Source of the DNA: Falciphora oryzae
Lineage: Eukaryota > Ascomycota > Sordariomycetes > Magnaporthales > Magnaporthaceae
Reading direction: 5' to 3'
DNA length: 64,000 nt
NCBI GenBank assembly: GCA_000733355.1
Contig: JNVV01000004.1
Location: 981,046-1,045,045 of the forward strand
The notes under the pieces are model-generated. The model was not told the DNA's origin. It made no database searches and saw only the letters and a program-made list of their open reading frames with translations. The position numbers were made by a program, and so were the translations under genes. Positions 21,979 through 32,940 of the stretch are shown one piece after another. The number at the start of each line of letters is the position of its first letter. Position 1 is the first letter of the stretch.

Positions 21979-24373
21979 ATGGAATCGCCCCTCCCGCCAC
22001 CCAACAACCCCTCGCCTTCTCCGGCCAAGATTGGGCGCCCGCCACAATGGACCGAGTCCCGGTCCCGAAAGCTGGCGAGACTGTACATGTTTACCACCCT
22101 GCCCATCAAAAAGATCATCAAGGTTCTCGAAGATGTCGGCTTCAAGCCAGGGTACGTGCTTACTCTGGCTCTCTTCCCCTCTATGGCCCTTATCTGCCCG
22201 CTCGTTCTTACGCTCATGTCCATTTAGCCCCAACTCGGCCCAGAAGACGCTGCATAACATGCTCGGCCATGACCCCCGATACCTGCGTCCCGAAAACCGC
22301 GAGGAGATGAACGAGCGCATTGGCGGTCTTTCGGCATCCAGCAGCCGGCGCGGGAGCAATCCCCGCGCCTCTCCACAGGGCACAGCCGTAGATGCACCGA
22401 GGTCCCGTGCCAGCAGCGGCGTGTGCCACAGTGCGGCATCAGACCCGGAGATGCTGGACGAGGCCATCAGCTTCGGCAACGGGAAACGCCCCTTGCCAGA
22501 GTCCAAGGCCGCCTTTACGTTCGAGGTGTCCTCACCTTTCAGCCCCTCGCAAACATCGTCACAGCTGTCCCCGCTCCACATCGACACAACCTGGTCCACC
22601 GAGGGCAGTGTAGCTTACGGATCACCGCCTGCAGGACTCGTCGAGTCGCAGTCCAGCTACCAGTCTGCCGGGTTCGCCCCTAAACCCCTGAAGCACACCG
22701 CCACCATGTTCTCGGACTCGACGACGGCAAGCACCCCTAGTCTGCGCAGCCTAAAAAATCGCATGTCGATAAACTCGACGACGTTTGCCAAACACGTCTC
22801 CTCTCTGATACGCCAGTTCACGATTGGCAGCGAGTCAAACCTCCTCAACCCCCTGAACACCACCGGGGCTGACTCCCAGAGGAGCGGCGCCGCAGGTCAC
22901 GACAGGACCAGCGCGAAGCCTCTTCCCGGAGAGTTCTTCAACGCCTACAACGCATGCGAACACGAACCGGAAAAGTGGCAGGAAGTCGTCGATATCCTCT
23001 CGCAGACGCCTGATTTCTGGGTCACGCCGACGGGCCAGCTTTCCGACACGGCCAGATGGTACCTGGGGCACCCCGCCCGGGAGAACTTTGGTATCAGGGA
23101 CTGCTTCGGGAACACCCCGCTACACCTATTCGCCTCCTTCGTGCAGTGCGCCTATATGCTGCAACTGGTTCGGCTGTGCACGGCCGAGCAGCTTTGCTCA
23201 GCGAATACGGCAGGTCAGACGTTTTTACACGTCTTGGCACCCGAGTGGTTCCAGAACCTGGATGACCAGTCTTCTCCGCTCCTTCAGCTGCTCTTCTACG
23301 TCCGTGGTATCTGTCGAGCAATTGTCGCCCAGAGTGACGTCTACGGCCGCACTTTTTTTCATCATATGCAGGACATGATCCCTGACCCCACTCTTATTTC
23401 TATCGTCCTGCGCACCTGCGACCCCAGCCTCCTCCCGCGGCGCGATGCTTTCGACACGAGGCCAGTAATCGTTGAAGGTACCTCCTTCACGTTGACAGGA
23501 GGCCCTCGCCACACCCAGGCACTGTCTCCACTGCCCGAGGAAGTTGTGGGCTCCCCTGTCAGCGCCTATTCGCCTATCCAGGAGATGGATATGTTCACGC
23601 AACATCACGCCGGGTTGCTGCGGACCGTCACAGCGGCTGACACCAACCCGGCTGTCGAGGACGCCTGCGGCCGCAACGCTTTGCACTGCCTGGCCGAGGT
23701 CATCCTGGGGGACGAGGACACGCTACAGGAACGCCACAGCACGCTGAACTCTAACAGGCCGCCGAAGCGCAAGTACGATCAGAGGGGAGGCGGCAAAGCG
23801 GACGGAGATGGCGCCGACGGCGGCCCCAACACAGCCGCTGACGAAGGCCCGCTGGCGCGCCGGCTCGGATTCCTTCGAGGCTTGCTAGCGTTACCAGGCA
23901 TGGACGCAAACCACTACGACCGTAGCGGTAACACGGCGCTCATGGCCTTCATCCAGCACCTGACAGACCAGGACGAGGACCGACACCGGACACTGGCGAC
24001 TATGCTCCAGCTGCTCATCACGGACGGCGGGGCGCGGGTGGAGGCGCGCAACCCCCGCGGCGAGACGGCTCTCCTGCTGGCGGCACGCCTGGGCCGCAAG
24101 ACGGCGCTGCGGGTGCTGCTGCAGCGGGGCGGGGCCAACGTGCACGCGCGCGACGCCGACGGCAAGGGCGCCCTCGACCTCATCGACGAGGCGTGCCCGC
24201 GCTCAAAGGGCGACACGCCGCTCTACGGCCGCCTCCAGGCGTGCAGGGTCCTGCTCACGGGCAGGTACAAGGACGAGTGGGCCGCCGGCGGCGATCAGGT
24301 TCTCCAGAGCCCGACCGTCATGGATGAGTGGCGGGTCAGGGCACCGAGGCCAGGAGGTGTCGTGTTTCAGTGA
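21979..24373 (+). CDS. Clr5-like domain plus ankyrin-repeat protein
   Basis: Exons 21979-22151 and 22228-24373 encode 772 aa. The first ~70 residues (WTESRSRKLARLYMFTTLP, IKKIIKVLEDVGF, then SAQKTLHNML across the 76-bp intron) resemble the short Clr5-type helical domain of fungal regulatory proteins. A Ser/Pro-rich low-complexity stretch follows, then a C-terminal half with spaced ankyrin-type units: GNTPLHLFA, GQTFLHVLA, RNALHCLAE, NTALMAFIQ, GETALLLAARLG and ADGKGALDL. The combination suggests a nuclear or cytosolic regulator that binds partners through ankyrin repeats; the exact role is unknown. Repeats before the last two are divergent and separated by insertions, so the true count is uncertain. 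Start chosen because only this ATG yields the intact N-terminal domain. Confidence 0.8.
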
Positions 24374-25193
24374 GTTAAAATTGGGGTATTGGATGAAGGA
24401 TGATTTTTGCTACGTTTTCTGGACTACCCTGCCACCGATCTTCTTATCTTGCTTGCTCACGATACTTCCCTTGGAACTCTTTTATCTTACCTTGCTATTC
24501 CACCTTCCCCTCCCTTTTGGTCTCTCATGTTGCGGGGCAAGGTTTGTGTAAATGTATCATCGGCCGGGTGACGGCGTTTTCTGTCGAATATGGTTTACGA
24601 CGGAGGCTTGGATGTCATTATGGAAAAATAGGGGCTATATTAGGTCGGCCAGGCCAGAAAGCAAACGACAGTCATGAAATGAGAGTCAAAGGCGACACGA
24701 CAGTAAGGTGGTGTCCCTTCGTATCACGAACGATTATCTTTCTCCCTCTCGTTTCTCGGCTGTGATCCGTCGCCCTCAAGGCTTAAGCAAAGCGCATTTA
24801 CGGTACAACGCAGCAAGCAGCTTACAAGCCACTCCCCCGCTCGAGTCGTTTCCGCCCAGCCGGGCCCGGTTACTTTCGGTCCCACCCCCGCATGCCAGAG
24901 CGGCATGCAGGAACCGCGCGCCCCGCTATCAGATGCTAAAACAACCGACATCATCCTTGTGGGTGACTCCCCGCGGTGATGTCCAGTGAGCTACTTCCGA
25001 GCCGTACGCTACTTCCGAGCCATACAACCGCCTCTTCTCACACTTGAGTCTATCACCACAACTTTTGAGCCAGCCGCCTCCCTGGCCCATGTTGCGAGCA
25101 GCAAGACCGCCTCTGCTTTCGCGCCTAAACATTCACAAGCACAAACCCCATACCGCCATCTCCGTTTCCCGCCGGGGCCTGAAGGCGAGCGGC
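24374..25193. other. Intergenic, 820 bp
   Basis: No gene seen. It contains an 18-bp unit repeated twice in tandem with one mismatch (24990-25007 and 25008-25025, core CTACTTCCGAGCC) about 170 bp upstream of the RraA-like start; it could be a regulatory duplication. Confidence 0.55.
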
Positions 25194-26142
25194 ATGGCAG
25201 AATCATCATTAGACCCAATCGTAAAAGCTCTGTACGAGTATACCACGTAAGGGAGTCCGAACGAATAAAGTCACCTACCTACTATGAGCACACATTATAC
25301 ACACAAGTCTTGACACCTAGTGAGCCCAAAAAAAAAGATGCGACGTCTCGGACGCGCTCTGCAAGCTCAAGGTCCGCAACGGCGGCTTCCTCTCGGGCCT
25401 CACGCTCTGGTCGCCGCAGCGCCAGGACGGGCCGACCAAGATCGTCGGGCCGGCCTACACGGTGCAATACGTGCCCAACGAGGACCCGGCCCCGAAGCAC
25501 CCTTCCCACTATGTAGGAAAAGAAAAATCAGCCTTCTTTTTCTCACTCTTTTGCATGGTTTCCTCGTGGAAAAAAAACTCACCGCAGCGTGGCCAACAAC
25601 AGATCGATGCGGTCCCGCCTGGCGCCGTCGTGTTCGTCTCGTGCCCGCCGAAGACGCCCAACGCCGTCTACGGCGGGCTCATGTCGACGCGCGCGCGGGC
25701 TAGCGGCGCCGTCGGGTCCGTCATCGACGGCCGCTTCCGGGACCTGCAGGAGCAGCGGGGCCTTGGGTATCCGGTAGGTCGTCATCTATCTGTATATCTG
25801 TACAAAATGGGTCTGCCCGCAGGGGACATTTTAAAACTGAAAGATAAAAAAAAAAAAAAAAAGATCTTCGCCAGAGACGTCGGCACCGCCCCGCCAGCCG
25901 AGCTCCTCAAGGTTGCGGCCGTCAACGTGCCCGTGCGGCTGGCCACGGACGAGCAGGACGTGACGGTCAACCCGGGCGACTACCTGATCGGGGACCTGAA
26001 CGGCGTCGTGGTCCTGCCTAGGGCGCTCGCCGAGCAGGCGCTCCCGCTCATGGCGAAGCAGGTCGAGGCTGACTCCAAGATGGCCGAGGCGATCGGGCAG
26101 GGCATGAGCTTCACCGAGGCCAGCAGGAAGTTTAGGTCATGA
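25194..26142 (+). CDS. RraA-like family protein (HMG/CHA aldolase or oxaloacetate decarboxylase type)
   Basis: Four exons (25194-25246, 25338-25512, 25603-25773, 25864-26142) encode 225 aa, the usual family size. Conserved pieces: CDVSDAL at the start of exon 2, KIVGPAYTV, IDAVPPGAVVFVS, a core with GGLMSTRARASGAVGSVIDG and RDLQE (metal/pyruvate-binding region), and GDYLIGDLNGVVVLP. Members form cytosolic trimers or hexamers that cleave or decarboxylate oxo-acids such as 4-hydroxy-4-methyl-2-oxoglutarate or oxaloacetate; the substrate here cannot be read. The three introns are 91, 90 and 90 bp. Two of them end in poly-A runs (A9 and A17) directly before the acceptor G, with no pyrimidine tract. 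Phases agree across all joins and the protein is intact. Confidence 0.87.
25846..25862 (+). repeat. A17 run abutting a 3' splice site
   Basis: Forms the end of the third RraA-like intron; the last A plus the next G serve as the AG acceptor. Confidence 0.9.
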
Positions 26143-26546
26143 GCGGGTTTGCTTATAGGGACATTTATAGAACACGCAAGAATCGTTGACCAGCACGTAA
26201 AACATGGAGGCTATAGTGCAGGGTTCAAGTCTATTGGATACCTTAAATGTTGTCGTAAATTAGGAAAAAAAAAACATAGGGAAAGGGGAGAGGAAAGGGA
26301 AGAGGAAAGGGGAAAAACACACTGCGACTTCCCTATTTTACTTGCTGGTTAACGATTCCTGCGTGTTTGATGAATGACCCCCCTTTTTTCTGTTGCTATC
26401 TGCCTACTCCTGGAGGGAAGTTATGGGCTTTGAAAGTGGCAGTCATTTGTATGCTCCTGTGGCTACGACAGGAACTGTATCTGGTATCCTGATTCCATTT
26501 CCCGCGGTCGAGTCCAGAAACGCCGTCTAGGAGCCCCTTAGTATTA
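26143..26546. other. Convergent 3' intergenic
   Basis: Separates the RraA-like stop from the Hsp70-like stop. A purine-rich AGGAAAGGGG repeat lies at about 26262-26320. No coding signal. Confidence 0.6.
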
Positions 26547-28815
26547 TTATACATACTCTGCCGTGACCGAATTATATCTCTGGTTGTTGTATATTAGCGT
26601 GTACTGCGTCGATGCAGACAGATCTACGGAAATAAGAGGGTCAGCCATACGGGTTTCGTACATAGAGGGAGTGAAGTGCAACACGGCACGACTTACAAAC
26701 AGCCTCGATCTTGCACTCGAGATCGTAGTACATGTTGCCGTCGGACCCCTTGCGCCGCTTGAGCATGTCCTCGGGGATGTGGCTCAGGTCCGCCTCGACG
26801 TGGCAGACGAGCCCGACCTGGTCGTCGCGGCAGACGGGCGCCTCGCGGCCGAACGGGCCGCCGCCGTTGTCGGCGTAGATCTCCATGCGCACCTTGCGGA
26901 TCCGGCCCTGCGAGACGGCCCCGGTCCATATGAACCTAGTGCAGAACGGCTCGTTCTCGGACACGGAGTCGCCCGTGCGCATGAACCACTCCATTGTGTC
27001 TAGGGGGTTCGTTAGTTGTTTTCCCCTTTGTTATTTGGGGGAGGCTGGACGACGTGGGCTTTAGGCTACCGGTAGCGAAAGCAACTTTAAACAGGAAAAA
27101 AAAAACAGGAAAAGAAACAAGAAAAGGGGAAAAAACAGAGGAAGGCGGTCAAGGGAAATTAAAAGACACTCTGCTTTATGATTATACACGAGTGTGCCAG
27201 AGTGATAGAGAGCCGGTACGGCATAGCCCAGGTGCCATGCGCCGCTGGGTGAGCACCCCATTCGAGCACTTACAGATCTTCCAGCACCCGTCCAGGCCGC
27301 ACCAGTGGCGCTTGTCCTTGAGGTGGCCGTGCTTGTTTTCGTCGTAACGGGACCGCCACTCGGTGCCGTACGACTTGCGCGCCTTGCGATTCTGCACCTT
27401 GACCATGGTGAGCTGGTCCGGCGCGCTGAGCGCGAGGCCCTTCATGACGGCGCCCTGCACGACGGCGAGCCAGGCGTTGGCGGGCTGCAGCACCTCGATA
27501 GGCCTTCCGCTGCCGCCGCCGCCGCTGCCACTACCATCGGGGGTGTTGTAGAGCAGGGCGTTGCGGAGGCGGCCCTTAAGGTAATTTGAAGCGCCGAAGC
27601 CGCCGACCAGCAGGACGGCGCGCACGTCGACCTTGGAGGCGGCCATCTGCTGGCGCACCAGCTTGATGACCTCGAGCACAACGGGCTCGAAGATGGTTTG
27701 CAGGTCCGTCGCCTTGAGCGAGAAGCGGCCGCGGCTGATGCCCAGCTCCCGGTTGTTGGCGAGCCCGCCCACAGGGATGGCGAACGTGTCGTCCGGGCTG
27801 GCCGTGATGCTGAACTGCCGCTTGACCTGTGTTTTAGGTTTGGTTGCATGAGTGGGAGTTTCTTTTTCAAAACGGGTACAGATTTAGGTTCAACTTACCG
27901 TCTTCTCAAACCTCTCCATGGCTTCAGCGAGGAGCTCGTCATCGAAGCCGTCTAGGTGGCCTAGTTTTGCTTTTAGGAAGTTGGCAAAACGCAGGTTGAG
28001 AAAGGTTGAGCCACAGAGCGCGCCACTTCCAGGGGCGGCCTCCTGGACCTCGAGGATGGGCTTTAGTCTTGTGATGGTGTACGTGATGAGGTCGACGGTG
28101 CCGCCTCCAGCATCACAGATCACGAAAGACTGTACGGCGTTAGTTGCTTCAAGATCTCGAAACAGAATTCATCACAGGCACTCACATCGCCAACTTCGAG
28201 GCCATGAGGGTCCAATCCGTGCAGGGCATACATGGCTGCCGCCTCAGGCTCGGACACTAGATGAATTGGTGCCTTTGATGCGGCCTGCAGCCCCGAGGCC
28301 CTCTGGCAGGCCTGCCTGGTCTTGTCCTTGGCAAGGTCGCTCCAGATGGCCGGGACGGTGACGACGAACTCGAGCGGGGTGTTCTTGATGACGTCCTCGC
28401 CCAGCTTCTCGCGGAGCGTGTACATCAAATGGTCGCCCAGGGCAGACAGGTAGTCGGTCACCAGCTCGTCAATGTTGCGGCCGCCGCGAGACGCGACGTC
28501 CTTGGCCACGGCGTCGCCCATGGACTGCAGGGCCGGGTCGAGGTCGAGCTTGAACCACTCGATGACCTCGCTCTGGGGCGCCGAGGGCGGGATGGAGAAC
28601 CCCCACTGGACCTGGTCGTCGTCGTAGCGCAGCTTGGTCGGGACCTTTTCGGAGCTCTCGCCCTCGCGCGTGGTGCTGTTGATGGGCCATGTCGTGATGG
28701 GGTCGCGGCGGTCGGGCCGCTGCGTCTCGGCCCAGGCGACGCCCGAGTACGTGGTCCCAAAGTCGATGCCGACGACGATCTTGCGCTCCTTGATCCTGAG
28801 GCTTTCGAAATCCAT
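26547..28815 (-). CDS. Hsp70-like (actin-fold ATPase) protein, non-canonical fungal family
   Basis: Five exons (28815-28186, 28129-27899, 27826-27274, 26999-26697, 26623-26547) encode 597 aa. The ATPase fold is visible: phosphate-1 loop VVGIDFGTTYSGVAW near the N-terminus, LEFVVTVPAIWSD, EPEAAAMYAL, phosphate-2 DAGGGTVDLITY and adenosine motif VLLVGGFGAS. The C-terminal part lacks the classic peptide-binding beta-sandwich and the EEVD tail; it ends with a short domain closing in LSASTQYTLIYN...VTAEYV. Such fungal proteins are often annotated as Hsp70-family or DnaK-like and their clients are unknown; some act with NLR-type regulators, which is not shown here. Introns are 56, 72, 274 and 73 bp; the 274-bp one is A-rich and may hold an unrecognised alternative exon. 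The final 77-nt exon was added because it restores the family C-terminus in phase. Confidence 0.88.
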
Positions 28816-30369
28816 GGCTGGGGAATTACCACTTGGCAGCTGGGTGGGCGGTGGGTGGTGGCTGGGTGAGAGATGGGCGTCTGGCCGTTTGCTGTCGAGG
28901 AGGGGATAACAAGATAATAGGAAGCTGGCGCGCGCACGCCCGATCGGGGCTGTGCAGTCAAGAAAGGCGCCAGACTAAAGCGTGTCTTGGGTGTGGTGGA
29001 GGGAGCTTCCTACTAGCCAGCTGGACGCTTGTGAAGCTGAGGCCGCGGTGCCTCGGTCTGGGGGGTGTAGGTATCTGTAGGGCGGGTTGAACAGGCAGAG
29101 CTTTGCTCAAGCGAGACAAACCGACGTAGCTCGAGTGTGCAGAGATGATCGGGGCTTCTTGCAAGGCACCTCCGTGTCCATCAGCCTCACCAACCTCAGG
29201 CAGCTTGTCCAAGGCTGGTAGCTCCTCTCCTTGGGGGACGCTGGCGTGCACAGGAACGGACTACCCCCATATGCGTGGGTTCTGGCAGTGGCTGCCTGCA
29301 GCTTTATCACAGACGGTTTGCCACCGTCTCATTGCTTGGATGGTGTGACAAGAAATAAGCAGAGCTTGTGCAGTGAAAGCTGGCAGGTCAGGCGGGAAAA
29401 TGCTCGCCCATGAAGTTTGAGCCCGTCAAAACGGACTAATGCACGCGCCGTTGGCTGGACTTTGACCCCTGAATGATTGGTTGGTGAAAGCAGCACCGTG
29501 CATGCCATTTTCTCCATCGTCACTTCCGCCTGTTCCTTTTTCTACATGTACTTGTGGTTCAAGCACCGGCAGGATCCTTTGAAATCTTGTCATTGAAATA
29601 CTCGTTTGCAGATTCGTGCTCGTCGTGTTTTCCTATTTCCTTCCGAATTCTTGTTCCTTTTCCCCGTCAAAATTTATTTCAGATGTCGAATTCCACATGG
29701 GTATGCTTGTCATCCATTTGAGCAATATCGAACTCTGAGGGTGCACATTGAGGGCGCGTCCAGTCAGTGGATCCAGTGCGACTCAATACCGCAACCCCCA
29801 AACGCCCCATACGGAGGGCTACCCCACAGTAAGCCTGCAGCGGCCGTAGCGATTGAAGGGCCCGGAATTTTGGTCTTGGCCCCCGCTGCTAGAGCCTGGA
29901 CGATGTTTGTTCATGTTGTCACCCGACACCCGTTCAACAGTCACTGAACGCAGAATTCACTTCTCCCAGCATTGAAAGGCCATGAACTGAGAGGAACGTA
30001 TGGTTCGGAGCTTACAAGCTCAAGTTTGTAATGGCCTGCCTGGGCACTGTCGCACAGTGGCTGGGGTGCGTCATCCACACCAAACTCGGCCAGGCAAACC
30101 AAGACCAAAGTGCACTACAGGTTTGCATGTTTCCATTGGATGCCCGCCCGAGCTATCAATCCAGCTCGCTTGTTGGCCAACGCCCCAGAGAAGGCACTTC
30201 CCTCTTGCAGGAGGGGCTGTGCGTACTGACATGTATCTGTACTTGAACTCCAGCTGTGAGAGGCAGCTCACCTGCTCCCACCGTTGGGCACTGCCAGAGG
30301 CTCGCCTCTGGAGCTAGAACACCAACATAGTAGCCAGTCTAGTTTCGAACGGTAGACGAGGAAAATACC
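28816..30369. other. Divergent intergenic region, 1.55 kb
   Basis: Lies between the Hsp70-like gene and the coiled-coil gene. Short ORFs without motifs only. No tRNA or repeat found. Confidence 0.5.
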
Positions 30370-32083
30370 ATGGCTCGCTCTCAGTCCAGCTTTGCAGGCG
30401 GAAAAGAGGAATCACTGCGAAAGACCTACGATGAGGGGCACGAGATGGAAGGCGTTGAAGACGAGTCCCGCCTGCGAGGTCGGCGTTCGTCGTCCCAACC
30501 ACGGCGCGGGTCGGGAGCTGTGCTCCTCGCAACACCAGCGCCGGGCACTTCGAATCCCGCTAGCGCCTCACGATCCCACAGCCTTTCGTCTAACCAGCGT
30601 CCCAATGTCCCCAGCGCCCGAAAAGACCCTGAAGACACGACAAGCAGAGAGATCGAGGTGCTCCTCCGCGAGAACCGGGCACTCCGCCTACAGCTAGAAC
30701 ACGAGTCCCAGAGGGCGCGGGCGGCCGAGGTCACAGCCGAAATGTCCAAACAGCAGGCAGCCCCACCAAGTGTAGCAGTTGAAGGCACCACCGGCGAGAT
30801 GGCCGACCACGTCCGCAGGCTCGAAGCAGAGGTCGCCAAGCTCAGGGCCGAGCTCGAGGAGTCGCGATCCCACATCTTCTCCCTCCAGCCATACCGCCGG
30901 GAAATCACGCCTGAGGAGGTCGCCAGCGTATGTCTCATGCTGCCCAACCCTCACTTATTCTTTCCACGTCTCTAAATAACCGTGCTACCGCACCCTCCAG
31001 GACTGGGAGCTGCTCTTCGCCGGCGTCAGCGACTGCGTCGAGCGCCTGGCCGGGCCCACGCTGGACTCGGACGCGTTGCATAAGGAGGTCCTGCTGCGCG
31101 CGCGCAAGCATCCCACCACGTGGTCAGCCATCCTGAAGCACATGTACCAGCAGCCGGACCTGGCCCAGGCCGCCTGCTACCCGGACACGGACCTGGACGT
31201 GCTCATCGCCATCGTAATGCGGTACCTCAACGAGCACGTTTTCCAAACGACCCTGTACGGCACCCGCCCGGCCCACGTCGCCGCTGTCGCCGCCATCGAG
31301 AACGCCATGGCCGCCTACGTCGAGCCGCGACGCGATCAATTCGCCATCCGCAGCTGGCGCGCCGAGGCTCTCGGTGCCCTTATCGCCGACCCCAAGCTGT
31401 ACCCCCCCGAGCGCGCCGGCGCCGAGGCCGCCATGGTCGACGAGCTCGCGGCCGTGTTCCGCGTCTTCCTGCCCCACCGCTCCGAGCCCGGCAGCAGGGA
31501 CCGGGCCGAGGCGGCGCGCGCCATGCTGCGCGAGGAGTGCGTCCAGCCCGCTATCAAACTGCACGAGAAGCTGCTAGTGTCGACGCACCACTTTTACACC
31601 ACCCTAGACGGCTACTACGTGCACGGAACCAAAAAGGAGGGAGGCGGCCTCATCACGTCGCCGGACCTGTATCCGTCGCTCGACAAGCTCGACTGCAAGA
31701 ACATACTGCAGAACAGGAAGACCATCACCCGGGCCAAGATCGCCGGCGGGGCAGACGGCTGCCCAGATCCGCAGCGCGCGCTCAGGAGCGTCCTGGCCCT
31801 GACGCCCGCAGTGTACATGCGCCAGGTCGGCCAGCGGGACATGGTCAAGGAGCCGACGCTCGTGTGCAGGCAGCAGATGCTGGTGGCGTGGGGCAGCCAG
31901 GAGAAGCGGGAGGCCTTCATCCGCGAGGGAGAAAAGACGCTGCTGGCGCACCTGTTCCCGGCGCCCAATTCCAGTCGGCAGGGGGGCATGCTAGACATCT
32001 TCGGCGGTGGCATGAGCTGGGGATTCGGCTTACCGGCGGCCAAGAAGGCTCCGGAGCCGCCGGCGTCTTCACAAGGATCGTGA
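30370..32083 (+). CDS. Conserved-looking coiled-coil protein of unknown function, 546 aa
   Basis: Exons 30370-30927 and 31001-32083 join in phase 0 through a 73-bp intron. The N-terminal ~90 residues are Ser/Arg/Pro-rich and disordered. A coiled coil follows, with heptad-like leucines (REIEVLLRENRALRLQLEHE, then VRRLEAEVAKLRAELEES). The C-terminal 360 residues are globular and mostly helical (DWELLFAGVSDCVERL, HPTTWSAILKHMYQ, LDVLIAIVMRYLNEHVF) and end in a Gly/Phe/Ala-rich tail. I do not recognise the family. The layout, with a coiled coil before a helical domain, suggests a homodimer or scaffold. A RITPEEV-like hinge precedes the intron. Codon use and GC content match the housekeeping genes, so I regard it as a real expressed gene. 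Confidence 0.72.
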
Positions 32084-32940
32084 TCTTCTGCCGTCGATCT
32101 ATCCTGAGAAGAATAAATCTTGGCACAGGTGTAAACATGTAGGTTGGATTTGGCGGGCAAAATGTTTTTTTCTCGAAGTGGTTATCTATGAGTATCGGGG
32201 TCTGGTATTTAGACGCGGCAGATATAGCTTTTGCAAATCCTCACACCAAGGGCAGCAGCCTCCGATCACGATGAGGGGTAGTAATGGATTGGCAAGGGCA
32301 AGCTGAGGACCTATCCGCAAGTGCAGGCACAAGAGTGTTTGCAGGATGCATGTGAAGGAGGATCGCGTATCGCCTATCACCAAACTCAGCCACCGGGCGG
32401 GCTCAGAATAGTGCTTGAATAATGTCTTCTAGAGCCCTTTTGAGGTTTCTAGTGCGTGCGTGCATCGCACAAGTGACTTATTCCAGAAAATTCTAGTATT
32501 GGAGGAGCGATCGGCGCCATAAGAATCGGGCGCCAGAACGTCAAGCGCTCAATGGGCTCACGAAGCATGCGCTCCACTGTGACACGAGCGCTGGTGGCCT
32601 TCGAACGTGCAGGATTGCAGCGCCTCGTGCAGCCTAGTGTAGGTTGAAGTGGCAAGAAAGCCCCAGCCCTTTATAGGCTCAAGTGGGCTTGACTGCGCCC
32701 GAACACACGCAGCGTTGTGCGGCTGCAGCTGCGCCCTCTTGCTCCGTCCCACTGGTTGTTGCCTGGTTGCCTCTCGGATCACTCGCTCGCGTGCTAATGT
32801 GCTTGCTGCTGGGCCTGTGTCGGCCATGAGCATTGAGCGCATGTCTGCCCAGGCAAGGCCGCTCACTCACACACTGTAAATCTTCCTTAGAACAACTACC
32901 TAGTCGCCATTTACCAAACGGTCTCAAACCGCGGGCAGCC
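32084..32940. other. Intergenic, 857 bp
   Basis: 3' flank of the coiled-coil gene and promoter of the RBR ligase. In-frame sequence upstream of the RBR ATG has no ATG, so it is treated as leader. Nothing else seen. Confidence 0.55.
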
